DNA from: Patescibacteria group bacterium | Lineage (GTDB): Bacteria > Patescibacteria > Paceibacteria > UBA9973 > UBA2103 | Direction: 5' to 3' | Assembly: GCA_004322365.1 (NCBI GenBank) | Contig: SCTS01000006.1 | Location: 215,849-279,848, forward strand | Length of the DNA: 64,000 nucleotides | Shown here: positions 7,348 to 17,564 of the stretch, piece by piece | Numbering within the stretch: the first letter of the stretch is position 1 | Layout of the letters: each line of letters opens with the position of its first letter | Notes under the pieces: model-generated | Told to the model about the DNA's origin: nothing | Databases searched by the model: none | Seen by the model: the letters and a program-made list of their open reading frames with translations, nothing else | Program-made: the position numbers and the translations under genes

Positions 7348-7501
7348 TCGATCTTTTTTACAGCCCTCCACAATTTCTCTGAGATGAGAAATTGGGAGGA
7401 CTTAAGAAAATCTAAGCAAGCTTTGCTTTAAGGTCTCTAAAGGCCGAAGCGAAACGCTTCGGCACTCAACAAATTCTAAATCGCAACGCGATTAAGAATT
7501 T
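7348..7501 (-). other. structured 3' region of the tuf-rpsJ transcript
   Basis: No ORF. Hairpins include 7444-7462 (CCGAAGCG/CGCTTCGG), AATTCT/AGAATT near 7472-7501 around a GCAACGC loop, and AATTTCTC/GAGAAATT near 7372-7392. Together with 6640-7088 this makes the rpsJ-rplC gap unusually rich in perfect stems. Confidence 0.5.
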
Positions 7502-7897
7502 CTAGAGCATTCTGACATCAACCGAGACGCCGGATGGCAATGACAAGTTCGTCAAAGCATCAATGATTTTTGGAGTTGGATTCACAATGTCCAAGATACG
7601 CTTATGAGTACGAATCTCAAACTGCTCACGAGCATCTTTGTAGACGAACGATGAGGCATTGACCGTGAATTTCTTGATATCAGTTGGAAGTGGGATGGGC
7701 CCTACAACCTCCGCATCAAAGCGAAGCGCTGTGTCAATAATTTGCTTTACCGAAGCATCCAAGACTTTGTGGTCATATGCGCGAACACGGAGACGCAATT
7801 TGCCTACACCCGCAACTGGAGCCGCAGATTTCGCTGTCTTTGCTCCTGCTTTTGGTGCCTTGCGGACAGGCGTCTTTTTTTCTTTAGTGTCGGACAT
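7502..7897 (-). CDS. rpsJ: 30S ribosomal protein S10
   Basis: Ribosomal protein S10 (NusE), part of the 30S head and also a transcription antitermination factor with NusB. The conserved core begins near residue 33 with LRLRVRAYDHKVLDASVKQI and contains REQFEIRTHKRILDIVNPTP. A 32-residue Ala/Lys-rich N-terminal extension makes it 131 aa instead of about 102; no closer start codon gives a better fit. It lies 29 nt after tuf, so the str-type tuf and the S10-type rpsJ share a transcript that ends before rplC. Confidence 0.96.
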   Translation of the reverse strand: MSDTKEKKTPVRKAPKAGAKTAKSAAPVAGVGKLRLRVRAYDHKVLDASVKQIIDTALRFDAEVVGPIPLPTDIKKFTVNASSFVYKDAREQFEIRTHKRILDIVNPTPKIIDALTNLSLPSGVSVDVRML

Positions 7898-7926
7898 AGA
7901 TTTTCAAAGTTCGTGAATACTAGGCT

Positions 7927-9123
<1,197 letters not shown>

Positions 9124-9257
9124 ATAATTAATTATTAGTGCGTAGTAATAGTAATCTTAGTAAAAACAAATCAAAGAGCCCGAGAGCTCTTGCCGTCGAT
9201 AGTCCTCGCACAACGTTAGTGAGGAGTCTATAGACGAAAAGAACGCGTGAAGCGTTA
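9124..9257 (-). promoter_or_regulatory. structured leader of tuf
   Basis: The minus strand between the promoter and the tuf ATG contains a long imperfect hairpin (about 9193-9236, arms TCCTC/GAGGA and CTATAGAC with one mismatch) and a second stem AAGAGC/GCTCTT near 9174-9191 followed by T-rich DNA, which could act as a weak attenuator. No known riboswitch was recognised. Confidence 0.4.
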
Positions 9258-9263
9258 CGAGGT

Positions 9264-9292
9264 ACTGTATCTGAAAGCTACAAAAGAGTCAA
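9264..9292 (-). promoter_or_regulatory. promoter of tuf-rpsJ
   Basis: On the minus strand TTGACT (9292-9287), a 17-nt spacer and TACAGT (9269-9264) match the sigma70 consensus at 5/6 and 4/6 positions. Expected start near 9257. Confidence 0.65.
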
Positions 9293-9339
9293 GAAAACGG
9301 GCGTATCTTTGGATATCTAGACACGGAACTCAACCCCTT

Positions 9340-9546
9340 TTAATTACCAATTTCACGATTGTTTCCGTCGCACCCCGTTAAAACACCATTCTCTCGAGAG
9401 AAATGAGGCAAAATAACAAATTTCAGTCCATTTTGAACAACCATGACAATTTTTGAGCACACGGGACAGAAATGTGTAGGTCGAGCTTCTTTTTGTATTG
9501 AATCAAACGACATATGGGTTTCTACAAGGCACACAGACTTAGTCAT
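9340..9546 (-). CDS. small Cys-containing orphan protein (68 aa)
   Basis: Begins MTKSVCLVETHMSFDSIQKE and contains FCPVCSKI, a zinc-ribbon-like CxxC; a second pair is not clear (single Cys at position 6 and in GCDGN). The ATG at 9546 is chosen because it overlaps the stop of the upstream small ORF as TAATG, which suggests translational coupling; an in-frame start at 9591 would run inside that ORF. Family not recognised. Same strand and probably same transcript as fusA. Confidence 0.5.
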   Translation of the reverse strand: MTKSVCLVETHMSFDSIQKEARPTHFCPVCSKIVMVVQNGLKFVILPHFSRENGVLTGCDGNNREIGN

Positions 9547-9701
9547 TACTGAATCCAACCCTTGAGAGGTGCGCAGGGGTCGCAATACCAAGCCCTATCT
9601 ATATAAACGTCTGCAGTGTTTGAGCAGAGCTTACACTTCGGGTTTTCTGGAGGCAATCCAGAAATTTCTCTATCCCCCATACTTTCATGCCCTCCCCGCA
9701 T
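9546..9701 (-). CDS. small zinc-ribbon-like protein (51 aa)
   Basis: A 51 aa ORF starting MRGGHESMGDREISG with two CxxC knuckles, CKLC (23-26) and CDPC (40-43), spaced like a small zinc ribbon. It starts 30 nt after the fusA stop and overlaps the next ORF by TAATG. It is a plausible small nucleic-acid- or ribosome-binding protein from its position in the translation operon, but this is inference; I do not recognise the family. Confidence 0.6.
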   Translation of the reverse strand: MRGGHESMGDREISGLPPENPKCKLCSNTADVYIDRAWYCDPCAPLKGWIQ

Positions 9702-9731
9702 AGTAATTAAGAAAATAGCCTAGAGAAAACT

Positions 9732-11885
<2,154 letters not shown>

Positions 11886-11908
11886 AAAATATTTTTACAG
11901 CGAACTTA

Positions 11909-12121
11909 TTAATTTGATTTTCCTGTGCCTCTGCGTTTATTTCCTCCAATTTCTTGTTTTAAAAGTCCTTGTCCTTCTTCGTAAATTTCCTGCGCTTCAC
12001 TATCTGGCACTCCAATAACATCAATACCATGATGTGATGCATTAAGTAGACGTTTTAGACCATCCCAAATAGTCTCTGCGTCAGTATCGTTTGCCGGACG
12101 CTCACCGCTAAAGATACCCAT
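11909..12121 (-). CDS. small acidic protein between rpsG and fusA (70 aa)
   Basis: A 70 aa ORF starting MGIFSGERPANDTDAETIWD. It begins 3 nt after the rpsG stop and ends 23 nt before fusA, so it is part of the str operon. The middle has a short helix-prone segment and the C-terminus is basic (NKRRGTGKSN). No domain recognised. Tight packing between two conserved translation genes supports expression. Confidence 0.6.
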   Translation of the reverse strand: MGIFSGERPANDTDAETIWDGLKRLLNASHHGIDVIGVPDSEAQEIYEEGQGLLKQEIGGNKRRGTGKSN

Positions 12122-12124
12122 GAA

Positions 12125-12595
12125 TCACCAAGCCAAGTGAGCGAACGCACGGTTTGATTCCGCCATGCGATGGACATCTTCGCGTTTTTTAACTGCTGAA
12201 CCTTCTCCTTTCGCTGCTGCCATCAACTCATCAGCAAGCTTCAAAGCCATCGGCTTTCCTTTCTTTGCGCGAGCTGCTGAAACAATCCAACGGAATGCGA
12301 GTGAGCGACGGCGCTCAGGTCGGACTTCACGAGGAACTTGATAGTTTGCACCACCAACGCGTCTCGAGCGTACTTCAATTGTTGGGCTTACATTAGAAAT
12401 TGCTGTATCAAAAACAACTATTGGGTCGAGTGTTTCATCTCGTTTTTTTATTTCATCGAGGGCATCGTACACAATTGTTTGCGCAACGCTTTTCTTTCCA
12501 TCCCACATAACGGTGTTGATGAAGCGTGCCAAAAATTCTGAGTCGTATTTCGAGTCAGGATTAATGACATTTTGTTTTTTGAGTCGTCTACGCAT
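12125..12595 (-). CDS. rpsG: 30S ribosomal protein S7
   Basis: Ribosomal protein S7 (156 aa), which nucleates assembly of the 30S head and contacts the E-site tRNA. The start MRRRLKKQNVINPDSKY and the helix-rich GGANYQVPREVRPERRRSLA segment are characteristic. It starts 3 nt after the rpsL stop. Confidence 0.97.
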   Translation of the reverse strand: MRRRLKKQNVINPDSKYDSEFLARFINTVMWDGKKSVAQTIVYDALDEIKKRDETLDPIVVFDTAISNVSPTIEVRSRRVGGANYQVPREVRPERRRSLAFRWIVSAARAKKGKPMALKLADELMAAAKGEGSAVKKREDVHRMAESNRAFAHLAW

Positions 12596-12598
12596 ATA

Positions 12599-13012
12599 TT
12601 ATTTTGCCTTTGGGCGCTTACTTCCGTAACGGCTTCGTCCACGGCGACGCTTTTCAAGACCTGCTGCGTCAAGGCGTCCACGGACAACCTTGTAACGAAG
12701 TGAGAGGTCTTTAGTACGACCACCGCGAAGCATAACCACTGAGTGTTCCTGCAAATTGTGACCCTCTCCAGGAATGTAGGCAGTTACTTCCATTCCGTTT
12801 GTTAAGCGGACACGAGCAATTTTACGAACAGCTGAGTTTGGCTTTCTTGGAGTTTTTGTTGTTACTTTTGTACAAACACCTCGTTTAAATGGTGAAGGGT
12901 AGAAGGTGGGGCGATTCTTTAATACATTGAAACCACGCGACAAAGCAACGGTTTTCGTCTTACGAGATGTTTTTTTGCGAGGGTTTTTCCTCAGTTGATT
13001 TATGGTAGCCAT
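12599..13012 (-). CDS. rpsL: 30S ribosomal protein S12
   Basis: Ribosomal protein S12 (137 aa), a decoding-centre protein. The start at 13012 (MATINQLRKNPRKKTSRKTK) is chosen over an in-frame ATG at 13060 because S12 normally begins MATINQL and the longer start would lie upstream of the predicted transcription start. The motifs KTPRKPNSAVRK and the PGEGHNLQEHSVV loop, where streptomycin-resistance positions and the methylthiolated Asp occur, are intact. First gene of the str operon. Confidence 0.97.
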   Translation of the reverse strand: MATINQLRKNPRKKTSRKTKTVALSRGFNVLKNRPTFYPSPFKRGVCTKVTTKTPRKPNSAVRKIARVRLTNGMEVTAYIPGEGHNLQEHSVVMLRGGRTKDLSLRYKVVRGRLDAAGLEKRRRGRSRYGSKRPKAK

Positions 13013-13019
13013 TGTTACG

Positions 13020-13041
13020 AAAAAACTGCGCAAGGGCAGTT
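13020..13041 (-). promoter_or_regulatory. 5'-end stem-loop with T-run in the rpsL leader
   Basis: AACTGC and GCAGTT with a 6-nt loop are followed on the minus strand by six T residues, ending 8 nt before the rpsL ATG. The predicted start of transcription is about the first base of the stem, so it is more likely a 5' stabilising or regulatory hairpin than a normal terminator. Confidence 0.5.
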
Positions 13042-13046
13042 CGGAT

Positions 13047-13075
13047 ACTATACAAGGCAAGGCTCAAAAACGCAA
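13047..13075 (-). promoter_or_regulatory. promoter of the str operon
   Basis: TTGCGT (13075-13070), a 17-nt spacer and TATAGT (13052-13047) on the minus strand, giving a start near 13040 and a leader of about 28 nt before rpsL. Confidence 0.6.
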
Positions 13076-13086
13076 CAGCAGAAAGC

Positions 13087-13716
13087 TTATGTACCGACGA
13101 TTACTGAGAAAAGGGTCTGCACAAAGCCCGAAAGGTACGGCCATAGTAGGTATATAGCAACAAGACTGACCATAATGAGGCCGAATGGGCCAAGCGCATA
13201 CATTGAGGTTTCAAGGCGTCCGTAGGCAAGAGCGAGCTTGCTTGGAAGGATAGAACGAAGGACTTTTGAGCCATCGAGAGGGGGTATTGGAATGAGATTA
13301 TAGATTGCCAGCACGAGGTTGGCATATACCACCGTTACACATACACCGAGAAATGCCCCTGAAAGTCCTAAAGACCCAGAAAAACGCAAAATAAGGCCAA
13401 ATATAAGGGCAATAAGGATGTTGGTGAGCGGACCTGCTACTCCGACCATCGCCTCTCCCCATCGCTGATTCTTTAAATTGTAAGGATTATACGGAACAGG
13501 CTTTGCCCAGCCGATTAAAAAAGATGAGCCTGTTAAGGCAAGTATGCCCGGAATGAGAATAGAGCCTACTGGATCTATGTGGGGCAATGGGTTTAGGGTC
13601 AATCTCCCTGCATAGCGCGCCGTTGGGTCACCGAGCCAGTTTGCCGCAAAACCGTGCGCAATCTCATGAAGAATAATTGAGAAAATAACTATAACGATGC
13701 CGATGAGGAATTCCAT
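13087..13716 (-). CDS. site-2 protease family M50 membrane metalloprotease
   Basis: A 209 aa multi-span protein of the M50B family, intramembrane zinc proteases that cut membrane-embedded substrates. HEIAH at residues 17-21 provides two zinc histidines and the catalytic Glu, and the third ligand is Asp148 in IPIPPLDGSK. It lacks a PDZ domain, as in the short ywhC/SREBP-type branch. Substrate unknown. It lies upstream of the str operon on the same strand and is divergent from the rRNA methyltransferase gene; a heptamer array (13731-13758) is in the shared spacer. Confidence 0.88.
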   Translation of the reverse strand: MEFLIGIVIVIFSIILHEIAHGFAANWLGDPTARYAGRLTLNPLPHIDPVGSILIPGILALTGSSFLIGWAKPVPYNPYNLKNQRWGEAMVGVAGPLTNILIALIFGLILRFSGSLGLSGAFLGVCVTVVYANLVLAIYNLIPIPPLDGSKVLRSILPSKLALAYGRLETSMYALGPFGLIMVSLVAIYLLWPYLSGFVQTLFSVIVGT

Positions 13717-13730
13717 AGAGAGTAGTGTAT

Positions 13731-13758
13731 CAGGTTACAGCTTTCAGGTGCCAGAGTT
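13731..13758. repeat. heptamer array (CAGSTTN type)
   Basis: Four consecutive 7-mers CAGGTTA, CAGCTTT, CAGGTGC, CAGAGTT in the spacer between the divergent M50 and RNA methyltransferase genes. Reverse orientation of the family with units ending CTG/CTA. Confidence 0.7.
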
Positions 13759-13804
13759 TAATCCAAGCCGAGACCTGGAAGCTCTTCGATGCTACACTCG
13801 CACT

Positions 13805-14545
13805 ATGCAACGAGAGAAAGTCTATATATATGGGAAGCATGCGGTCGCTGAAGCGGTCGAGCACGCTACACATGTGGTTAAGAAAGTATTCCTTTCCCCC
13901 GTCTTTGATGATGAGAAAATAAAAAATCTCTTGGAGAAGAAAAAAATAACCATCGCCACACTCAAAGGGAGCGACATGGTTGGAAATGATGCGGTTCACC
14001 AAGGTATTGTCGCAATTATCGACACTGAAGCGCTCTTGGTTCCTTTTGAAACTTTCATACAAACTCTCAACATTTCTAAAAAGCCGGCATTGGTACTTCT
14101 AGGAGAATTGCAGGATCCACACAATGTCGGCGCAATCATCCGCTCAGCGGCAGCAATGGGACTTTCCGCCGTCTTAATCCCTGAACACCGAAACGCACCA
14201 ATAACAGGAGCGGTTGTAAAAACATCAGCAGGTATGGCGTTTCGTATTCCTCTCGTCACTATTGGTAACGTGAACCAAACTATTCGTCTTCTGAAAGACA
14301 AGGGATTTTGGACATACGGCCTTGCAGGTAAAGGCGCACAATCCCTCATTGATGAATCTTTCAGCGAACCATCGCTATTTATTGTAGGCAACGAAGGGAA
14401 AGGTATCCGCGAAAAAACCGAAGAACTGTGCGATATTTTGCTTCGCATTCCTGTACATCCACGCACTGAATCACTCAATGCTGCCGCTTCCGCCGCAATT
14501 GTATTTTATGAATGGAGCCGCGGACATCAAGGCGCTCTCAAATAA
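13805..14545 (+). CDS. rlmB: TrmH-family RNA 2'-O-methyltransferase (RlmB-like)
   Basis: A 246 aa SpoU/TrmH-type methyltransferase with a trefoil knot. An N-terminal substrate-binding part (YIYGKHAVAEAV) is followed by the three motifs: DPHNVGAIIRSAAAMG, FIVGNEGKGI and RTESLNAAASAAIVFYEW. This layout fits RlmB, which methylates the 23S rRNA loop at G2251, but close paralogues modify other sites, so the exact target is uncertain. The ATG at 13805 is preferred to 13697 because the longer N-terminus reads through the heptamer-array spacer and has no homologous character. Confidence 0.85.
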   Translation: MQREKVYIYGKHAVAEAVEHATHVVKKVFLSPVFDDEKIKNLLEKKKITIATLKGSDMVGNDAVHQGIVAIIDTEALLVPFETFIQTLNISKKPALVLLGELQDPHNVGAIIRSAAAMGLSAVLIPEHRNAPITGAVVKTSAGMAFRIPLVTIGNVNQTIRLLKDKGFWTYGLAGKGAQSLIDESFSEPSLFIVGNEGKGIREKTEELCDILLRIPVHPRTESLNAAASAAIVFYEWSRGHQGALK

Positions 14546-14565
14546 AAGATTAGAGTTCCAAATTT

Positions 14566-14600
14566 AAAGCTGAAAGCTAACACCTGAAAGCTGGAAGCTA
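14566..14600. repeat. heptamer array before the methyltransferase gene
   Basis: Five in-register 7-mers: AAAGCTG, AAAGCTA, ACACCTG, AAAGCTG, GAAGCTA. The array ends 10 nt before the ATG at 14611. Confidence 0.85.
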
Positions 14601-14610
14601 CCCCCATCTC

Positions 14611-15327
14611 ATGAGCCGACAAAACAATTTCTGGAATAAAGAATACGGTAAATCAGACCGCACTGGTGGAGCAAACCCTCATCTTGCACTCTCTGTCGAA
14701 CCATCTGAAGACTTGGAAAAGTTCGGGCGATTCTTGATGCGCGAATATGGAAAAAAATTCCTTAATGTAACTGCGCAAGCACTTGATATTGGATGCGGTA
14801 ACGGACGCAACCTCATATATCTTGCAAACACATTTGGCATGCGTGGCGTCGGGTACGATCTTTCAGAAGTAGCAATTACTGTTGCCAAAAAAGCGGGAGA
14901 AGGTTTGCCTCTCAAATTTTTTGTGCAAGACATGGAAAAACCAATTCCCTTGCCGGATGCGTCAGTCACTATTGCGCTCGACATGATGAGCTCGCATGTT
15001 TTGAAGACTGCCGAGCGTGAACAACTCCGAAGCGAAATTCTTCGTGTCTTAAAACCAGGTGGGTGGCTTTTCTTTAAGTCGTTCCTTCTTGATGACGATT
15101 CTCATGCCAAGCGCCTACTCCGTGAAAGCCCAGGAGATGAAGTGGGGATGTATATTCATCCAGAAATTCATACCGCCGAGTATGTGTGGACAGAAGAAGC
15201 CCTGCGCGAGTTCTTCGAGCCCTATTTCACTATCCACAAAATCGAAAAATCCTTCAAACACAAGCACGCTGACGGCTCCGCATGGAAACGCCGAACTATC
15301 GTTGCATATCTTGAGAAGAGCAACTAG
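14611..15327 (+). CDS. class I SAM-dependent methyltransferase
   Basis: A 238 aa Rossmann-fold methyltransferase. Motif I is ALDIGCGNGRN (57-67), motif II follows at GVGYDLSEVAI, and ILRVLKPGGWLFFKSF is the motif VI region. A C-terminal segment with HTAEYVWTEEALREFFEPYF is typical of small-molecule or protein methyltransferases of the UbiE/TehB-like group. The substrate cannot be told. The start ATG directly follows a heptamer array. Confidence 0.8.
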   Translation: MSRQNNFWNKEYGKSDRTGGANPHLALSVEPSEDLEKFGRFLMREYGKKFLNVTAQALDIGCGNGRNLIYLANTFGMRGVGYDLSEVAITVAKKAGEGLPLKFFVQDMEKPIPLPDASVTIALDMMSSHVLKTAEREQLRSEILRVLKPGGWLFFKSFLLDDDSHAKRLLRESPGDEVGMYIHPEIHTAEYVWTEEALREFFEPYFTIHKIEKSFKHKHADGSAWKRRTIVAYLEKSN

Positions 15328-15398
15328 CTAATCAGCACTCTATAAATCCTAAGCGTGGGATTTACTTTTCATTTTTAGGATGGTATCCTCTAAAAACT

Positions 15399-15641
15399 AT
15401 GGCTAAGGCATGCGCTGTAACAGGTAAATCATCTCTCGTTGGAGGGAGATATTCAAATCGCACTCGTGCGACGCAGTACAACCCATGCGGTAAGGTACGC
15501 CGCAAGGCAAACCTACAAAAGCACAAAATCTTTGTGCCTGAGCTTAATAAGCATATTTCGCTTCTTCTTTCAGCTCGTGCTGTAAAGACTATTGCGAAGC
15601 GTGGTGCTTTTAAGACCCTCAAGAAAGCTAATATTATTTAA
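15399..15641 (+). CDS. rpmB: 50S ribosomal protein L28
   Basis: An 80 aa protein starting MAKACAVTGKSSLVGGRYSN, with RRKANLQKHKIFVPEL and a C-terminal RAVKTIAKRGAFKTLKKA, which are L28 signatures. L28 binds near the E site of the large subunit. Monocistronic, 71 nt after the methyltransferase gene. Confidence 0.95.
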   Translation: MAKACAVTGKSSLVGGRYSNRTRATQYNPCGKVRRKANLQKHKIFVPELNKHISLLLSARAVKTIAKRGAFKTLKKANII

Positions 15642-15701
15642 CCGCTCTTTAAGGTAGACGGTACGCCGTTTACGTTAGGGAGTTTTTTTATTGTGAAATA
15701 T

Positions 15702-15863
15702 ATGTCAGAAAAAAGATTTCCACCAACTAAGGGCAACAGCGGACGCTCATTCCACGAAGAGTCGAAAACTCGACAATGCTTAAGCATTGATTGTTTAAAA
15801 GATGTTCCTCTGTATGTGCTCATGTTTACAGGTGGCACATGCCTTGGGTGCAGAACGGCTTAG
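15702..15863 (+). CDS. small Cys-containing orphan protein (53 aa)
   Basis: A 53 aa ORF starting MSEKRFPPTKGNSGRSFHEE and ending TGGTCLGCRTA, with four cysteines (QCLSIDC and CLGC) that could bind a metal. An in-frame GTG lies 9 nt upstream. It overlaps the convergent ComEC-like MBL gene by 4 nt. Family not recognised; the cysteine pattern and placement after rpmB are the only support. Confidence 0.45.
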   Translation: MSEKRFPPTKGNSGRSFHEESKTRQCLSIDCLKDVPLYVLMFTGGTCLGCRTA

Positions 15864-16702
15864 TTATCTAAAGCGCTTACTCTCAGACCGTCTGATACAA
15901 AAGTGACCCTGCCGTCCTTGCAGGTATCGAAGATAGAAATACTGAGGCTCTGAAATAAATCTACAACCTGAGGTGCTGGGTGTCCGTACTTGTTATCGCA
16001 TCCACGAGAGAAGACTCCGTATGTGGGATTAACTGCTTTCACAAATTCAGGTGCACTGGAATTTTTTGAGCCATGGTGCCCCGCTTTCAGTACGGTGCTC
16101 TGAAGATTTTTCCCGTCAATAGAAACTAAATATTTTTCAATTACCTGTGGAGAATCCCCGTTGAGTAGAAACGATGTGTTTCCATATACAACGCGCATCA
16201 CTATTGAGCCCGTATTTGTTTCAATATTGGGTACATCCCTGTCTGGAAAAAGAATATCCGCATACGCACCGCCACCAAGATCAAGACGCATACCACGCCT
16301 AGCAATAATTTTTTTCACTCCTGATTTTTGTACTGCCAGAACGGTAGCCTTCGTTGCTTTCGTATCGTTCGGAATGCCCGGCTCCAAAAATGTTCCGACC
16401 TGATATCGTTCAAATACATCAGGGATGCCTCCAAGATGATCTTGGTCTGGGTGTGTCTCAACTACCGCATCAATGGAGCGGTCAAAAAGAGGCATCACAC
16501 TCCCAAGCTCCCGAAGCACTGACTTGTCTGGTGGTCCCGCATCGATAAGCATTTGTATCCCCGTAGGCCCTTCTATAAAAATAGAATCTCCTTGTCCTAT
16601 ATTTAAGAACGAAACCTTGAGCCCCTGAGGAACGGGAATCGTCCATACAAAAATATTCCCAAAAATAAGTAGACCGATAAGAAAAACGCGTCCCATGCCC
16701 AC
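15860..16702 (-). CDS. ComEC-type metallo-beta-lactamase domain protein (detached C-terminal part)
   Basis: A 280 aa protein with one N-terminal membrane segment (about 5-22) followed by the MBL fold found at the C-terminus of ComEC/Rec2: LKVSFLNIGQGDSIFIEG, the metal motif HPDQDH (84-89), LKAGHHGSKNS and NKYGHPAPQVV. In ComEC this domain is proposed to process DNA at the uptake channel. Here the channel part is encoded separately at 17552-18940 on the same strand, with sodA and a 56 aa ORF inserted between on the other strand. Together they look like one ComEC split in two. Confidence 0.85.
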   Translation of the reverse strand: MGMGRVFLIGLLIFGNIFVWTIPVPQGLKVSFLNIGQGDSIFIEGPTGIQMLIDAGPPDKSVLRELGSVMPLFDRSIDAVVETHPDQDHLGGIPDVFERYQVGTFLEPGIPNDTKATKATVLAVQKSGVKKIIARRGMRLDLGGGAYADILFPDRDVPNIETNTGSIVMRVVYGNTSFLLNGDSPQVIEKYLVSIDGKNLQSTVLKAGHHGSKNSSAPEFVKAVNPTYGVFSRGCDNKYGHPAPQVVDLFQSLSISIFDTCKDGRVTFVSDGLRVSALDN

Positions 16703-16749
16703 AATGATATACTGCCACCGGAGCTAAAATAGCCATTCAGAAAATGTTT

Positions 16750-16784
16750 CACTAAACACTAACCACTAAACCCTCTCCCCTCAT
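16750..16784. repeat. heptamer array before sodA
   Basis: Five in-register 7-mers: CACTAAA, CACTAAC, CACTAAA, CCCTCTC, CCCTCAT. The array ends 4 nt before the sodA ATG. Confidence 0.85.
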
Positions 16785-16788
16785 TCAT

Positions 16789-17361
16789 ATGTACACTGCA
16801 AAAAAATTCACCTTCGGAAATTTGGACGGTATTTCACCCAAACAACTTGAAGTACACATCAAGCTCTATGAGGGATATGTAAAATTCCTAAACACCCTTG
16901 AGGAAACTGTTGCCGATTTAAAAAAAGACTCTGAAAAAAACGCGTATGCCCTTGCTGAAGTTACGCGTCGCATCGGTTTTGAATGGAACGGTATGCGCAT
17001 GCATGAGCACTACTTCTCACAGTGGGAAGGCACACCTTCTCCTATTGGCGGAGCACTTAGAGATGCACTAGCAGTGCAATACAGCAGTTACGAAAAATGG
17101 GAAAATGAATTTAAAGCAGTCGGAATGATGCGCGGTATTGGCTGGGCAATGCTTTCCTATGATGCAACAACCAAAAACTTCCTTACTCACTTTGTTGCTG
17201 ACCACGAGTTGGGGCAACTCAATGACACAAAGACAATTTTAGCTCTCGATATGTGGGAACACGCCTACATGGTGGACTACACTCCAGCCGAGAAGAAACA
17301 ATATATAGAAGCGTTTTTTAAGAATTTGAATGGCAAATTGACTGAGTCGCGTTTCGAATGA
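16789..17361 (+). CDS. sodA: Fe/Mn superoxide dismutase
   Basis: A 190 aa superoxide dismutase of the Fe/Mn family, converting superoxide to peroxide and oxygen. The four metal ligands are recognisable: His23 (LEVHIKLYEGYV), His74 (HEHYFSQW), Asp154 and His158 (LALDMWEHAY). The usual HHxKHHxxYV segment is changed to HIKLYEGYV, so the second-sphere His30 of the E. coli enzyme appears to be lost or shifted by a one-residue deletion; Tyr34 has an equivalent. Activity is likely but may differ. It lies opposite in strand to, and between, the two ComEC parts. Confidence 0.9.
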   Translation: MYTAKKFTFGNLDGISPKQLEVHIKLYEGYVKFLNTLEETVADLKKDSEKNAYALAEVTRRIGFEWNGMRMHEHYFSQWEGTPSPIGGALRDALAVQYSSYEKWENEFKAVGMMRGIGWAMLSYDATTKNFLTHFVADHELGQLNDTKTILALDMWEHAYMVDYTPAEKKQYIEAFFKNLNGKLTESRFE

Positions 17362-17373
17362 TAGATTGTATTA

Positions 17374-17544
17374 ATGGTAGAAAGAGCTCCTAAAGTACCA
17401 AAGCCTGTGAGAGAGGCACCACCTTCAGCATTTGATCGAGGTAACCTCCATGGGGGAGATAGCGGCTGGGGACTTTTTTCACAAAGCTACAATCGGCGCA
17501 CCCAGCCTCCTGCCAAAAAACCTGAAAATAAAGAACCTGATTAA
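17374..17544 (+). CDS. small proline-rich orphan protein (56 aa)
   Basis: A 56 aa ORF, MVERAPKVPKPVREAPPSAF at the start, ending KPENKEPD. Low complexity, Pro/Lys/Arg-rich, with a central GNLHGGDSGWGLFSQSYN. It starts 12 nt after the sodA stop and its stop codon overlaps the terminator stem at 17543, so it fits exactly into the sodA transcript. Unrecognised. Confidence 0.5.
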   Translation: MVERAPKVPKPVREAPPSAFDRGNLHGGDSGWGLFSQSYNRRTQPPAKKPENKEPD

Positions 17545-17564
17545 AAGCCCCTTAAGGGGCTTTT
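17543..17564. terminator. terminator after sodA and the 56 aa ORF
   Basis: AAAAGCCCC and its complement around a TTAA loop, followed by T-rich DNA. It also lies 8 nt from the stop of the convergent comEC gene at 17552. Confidence 0.85.
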
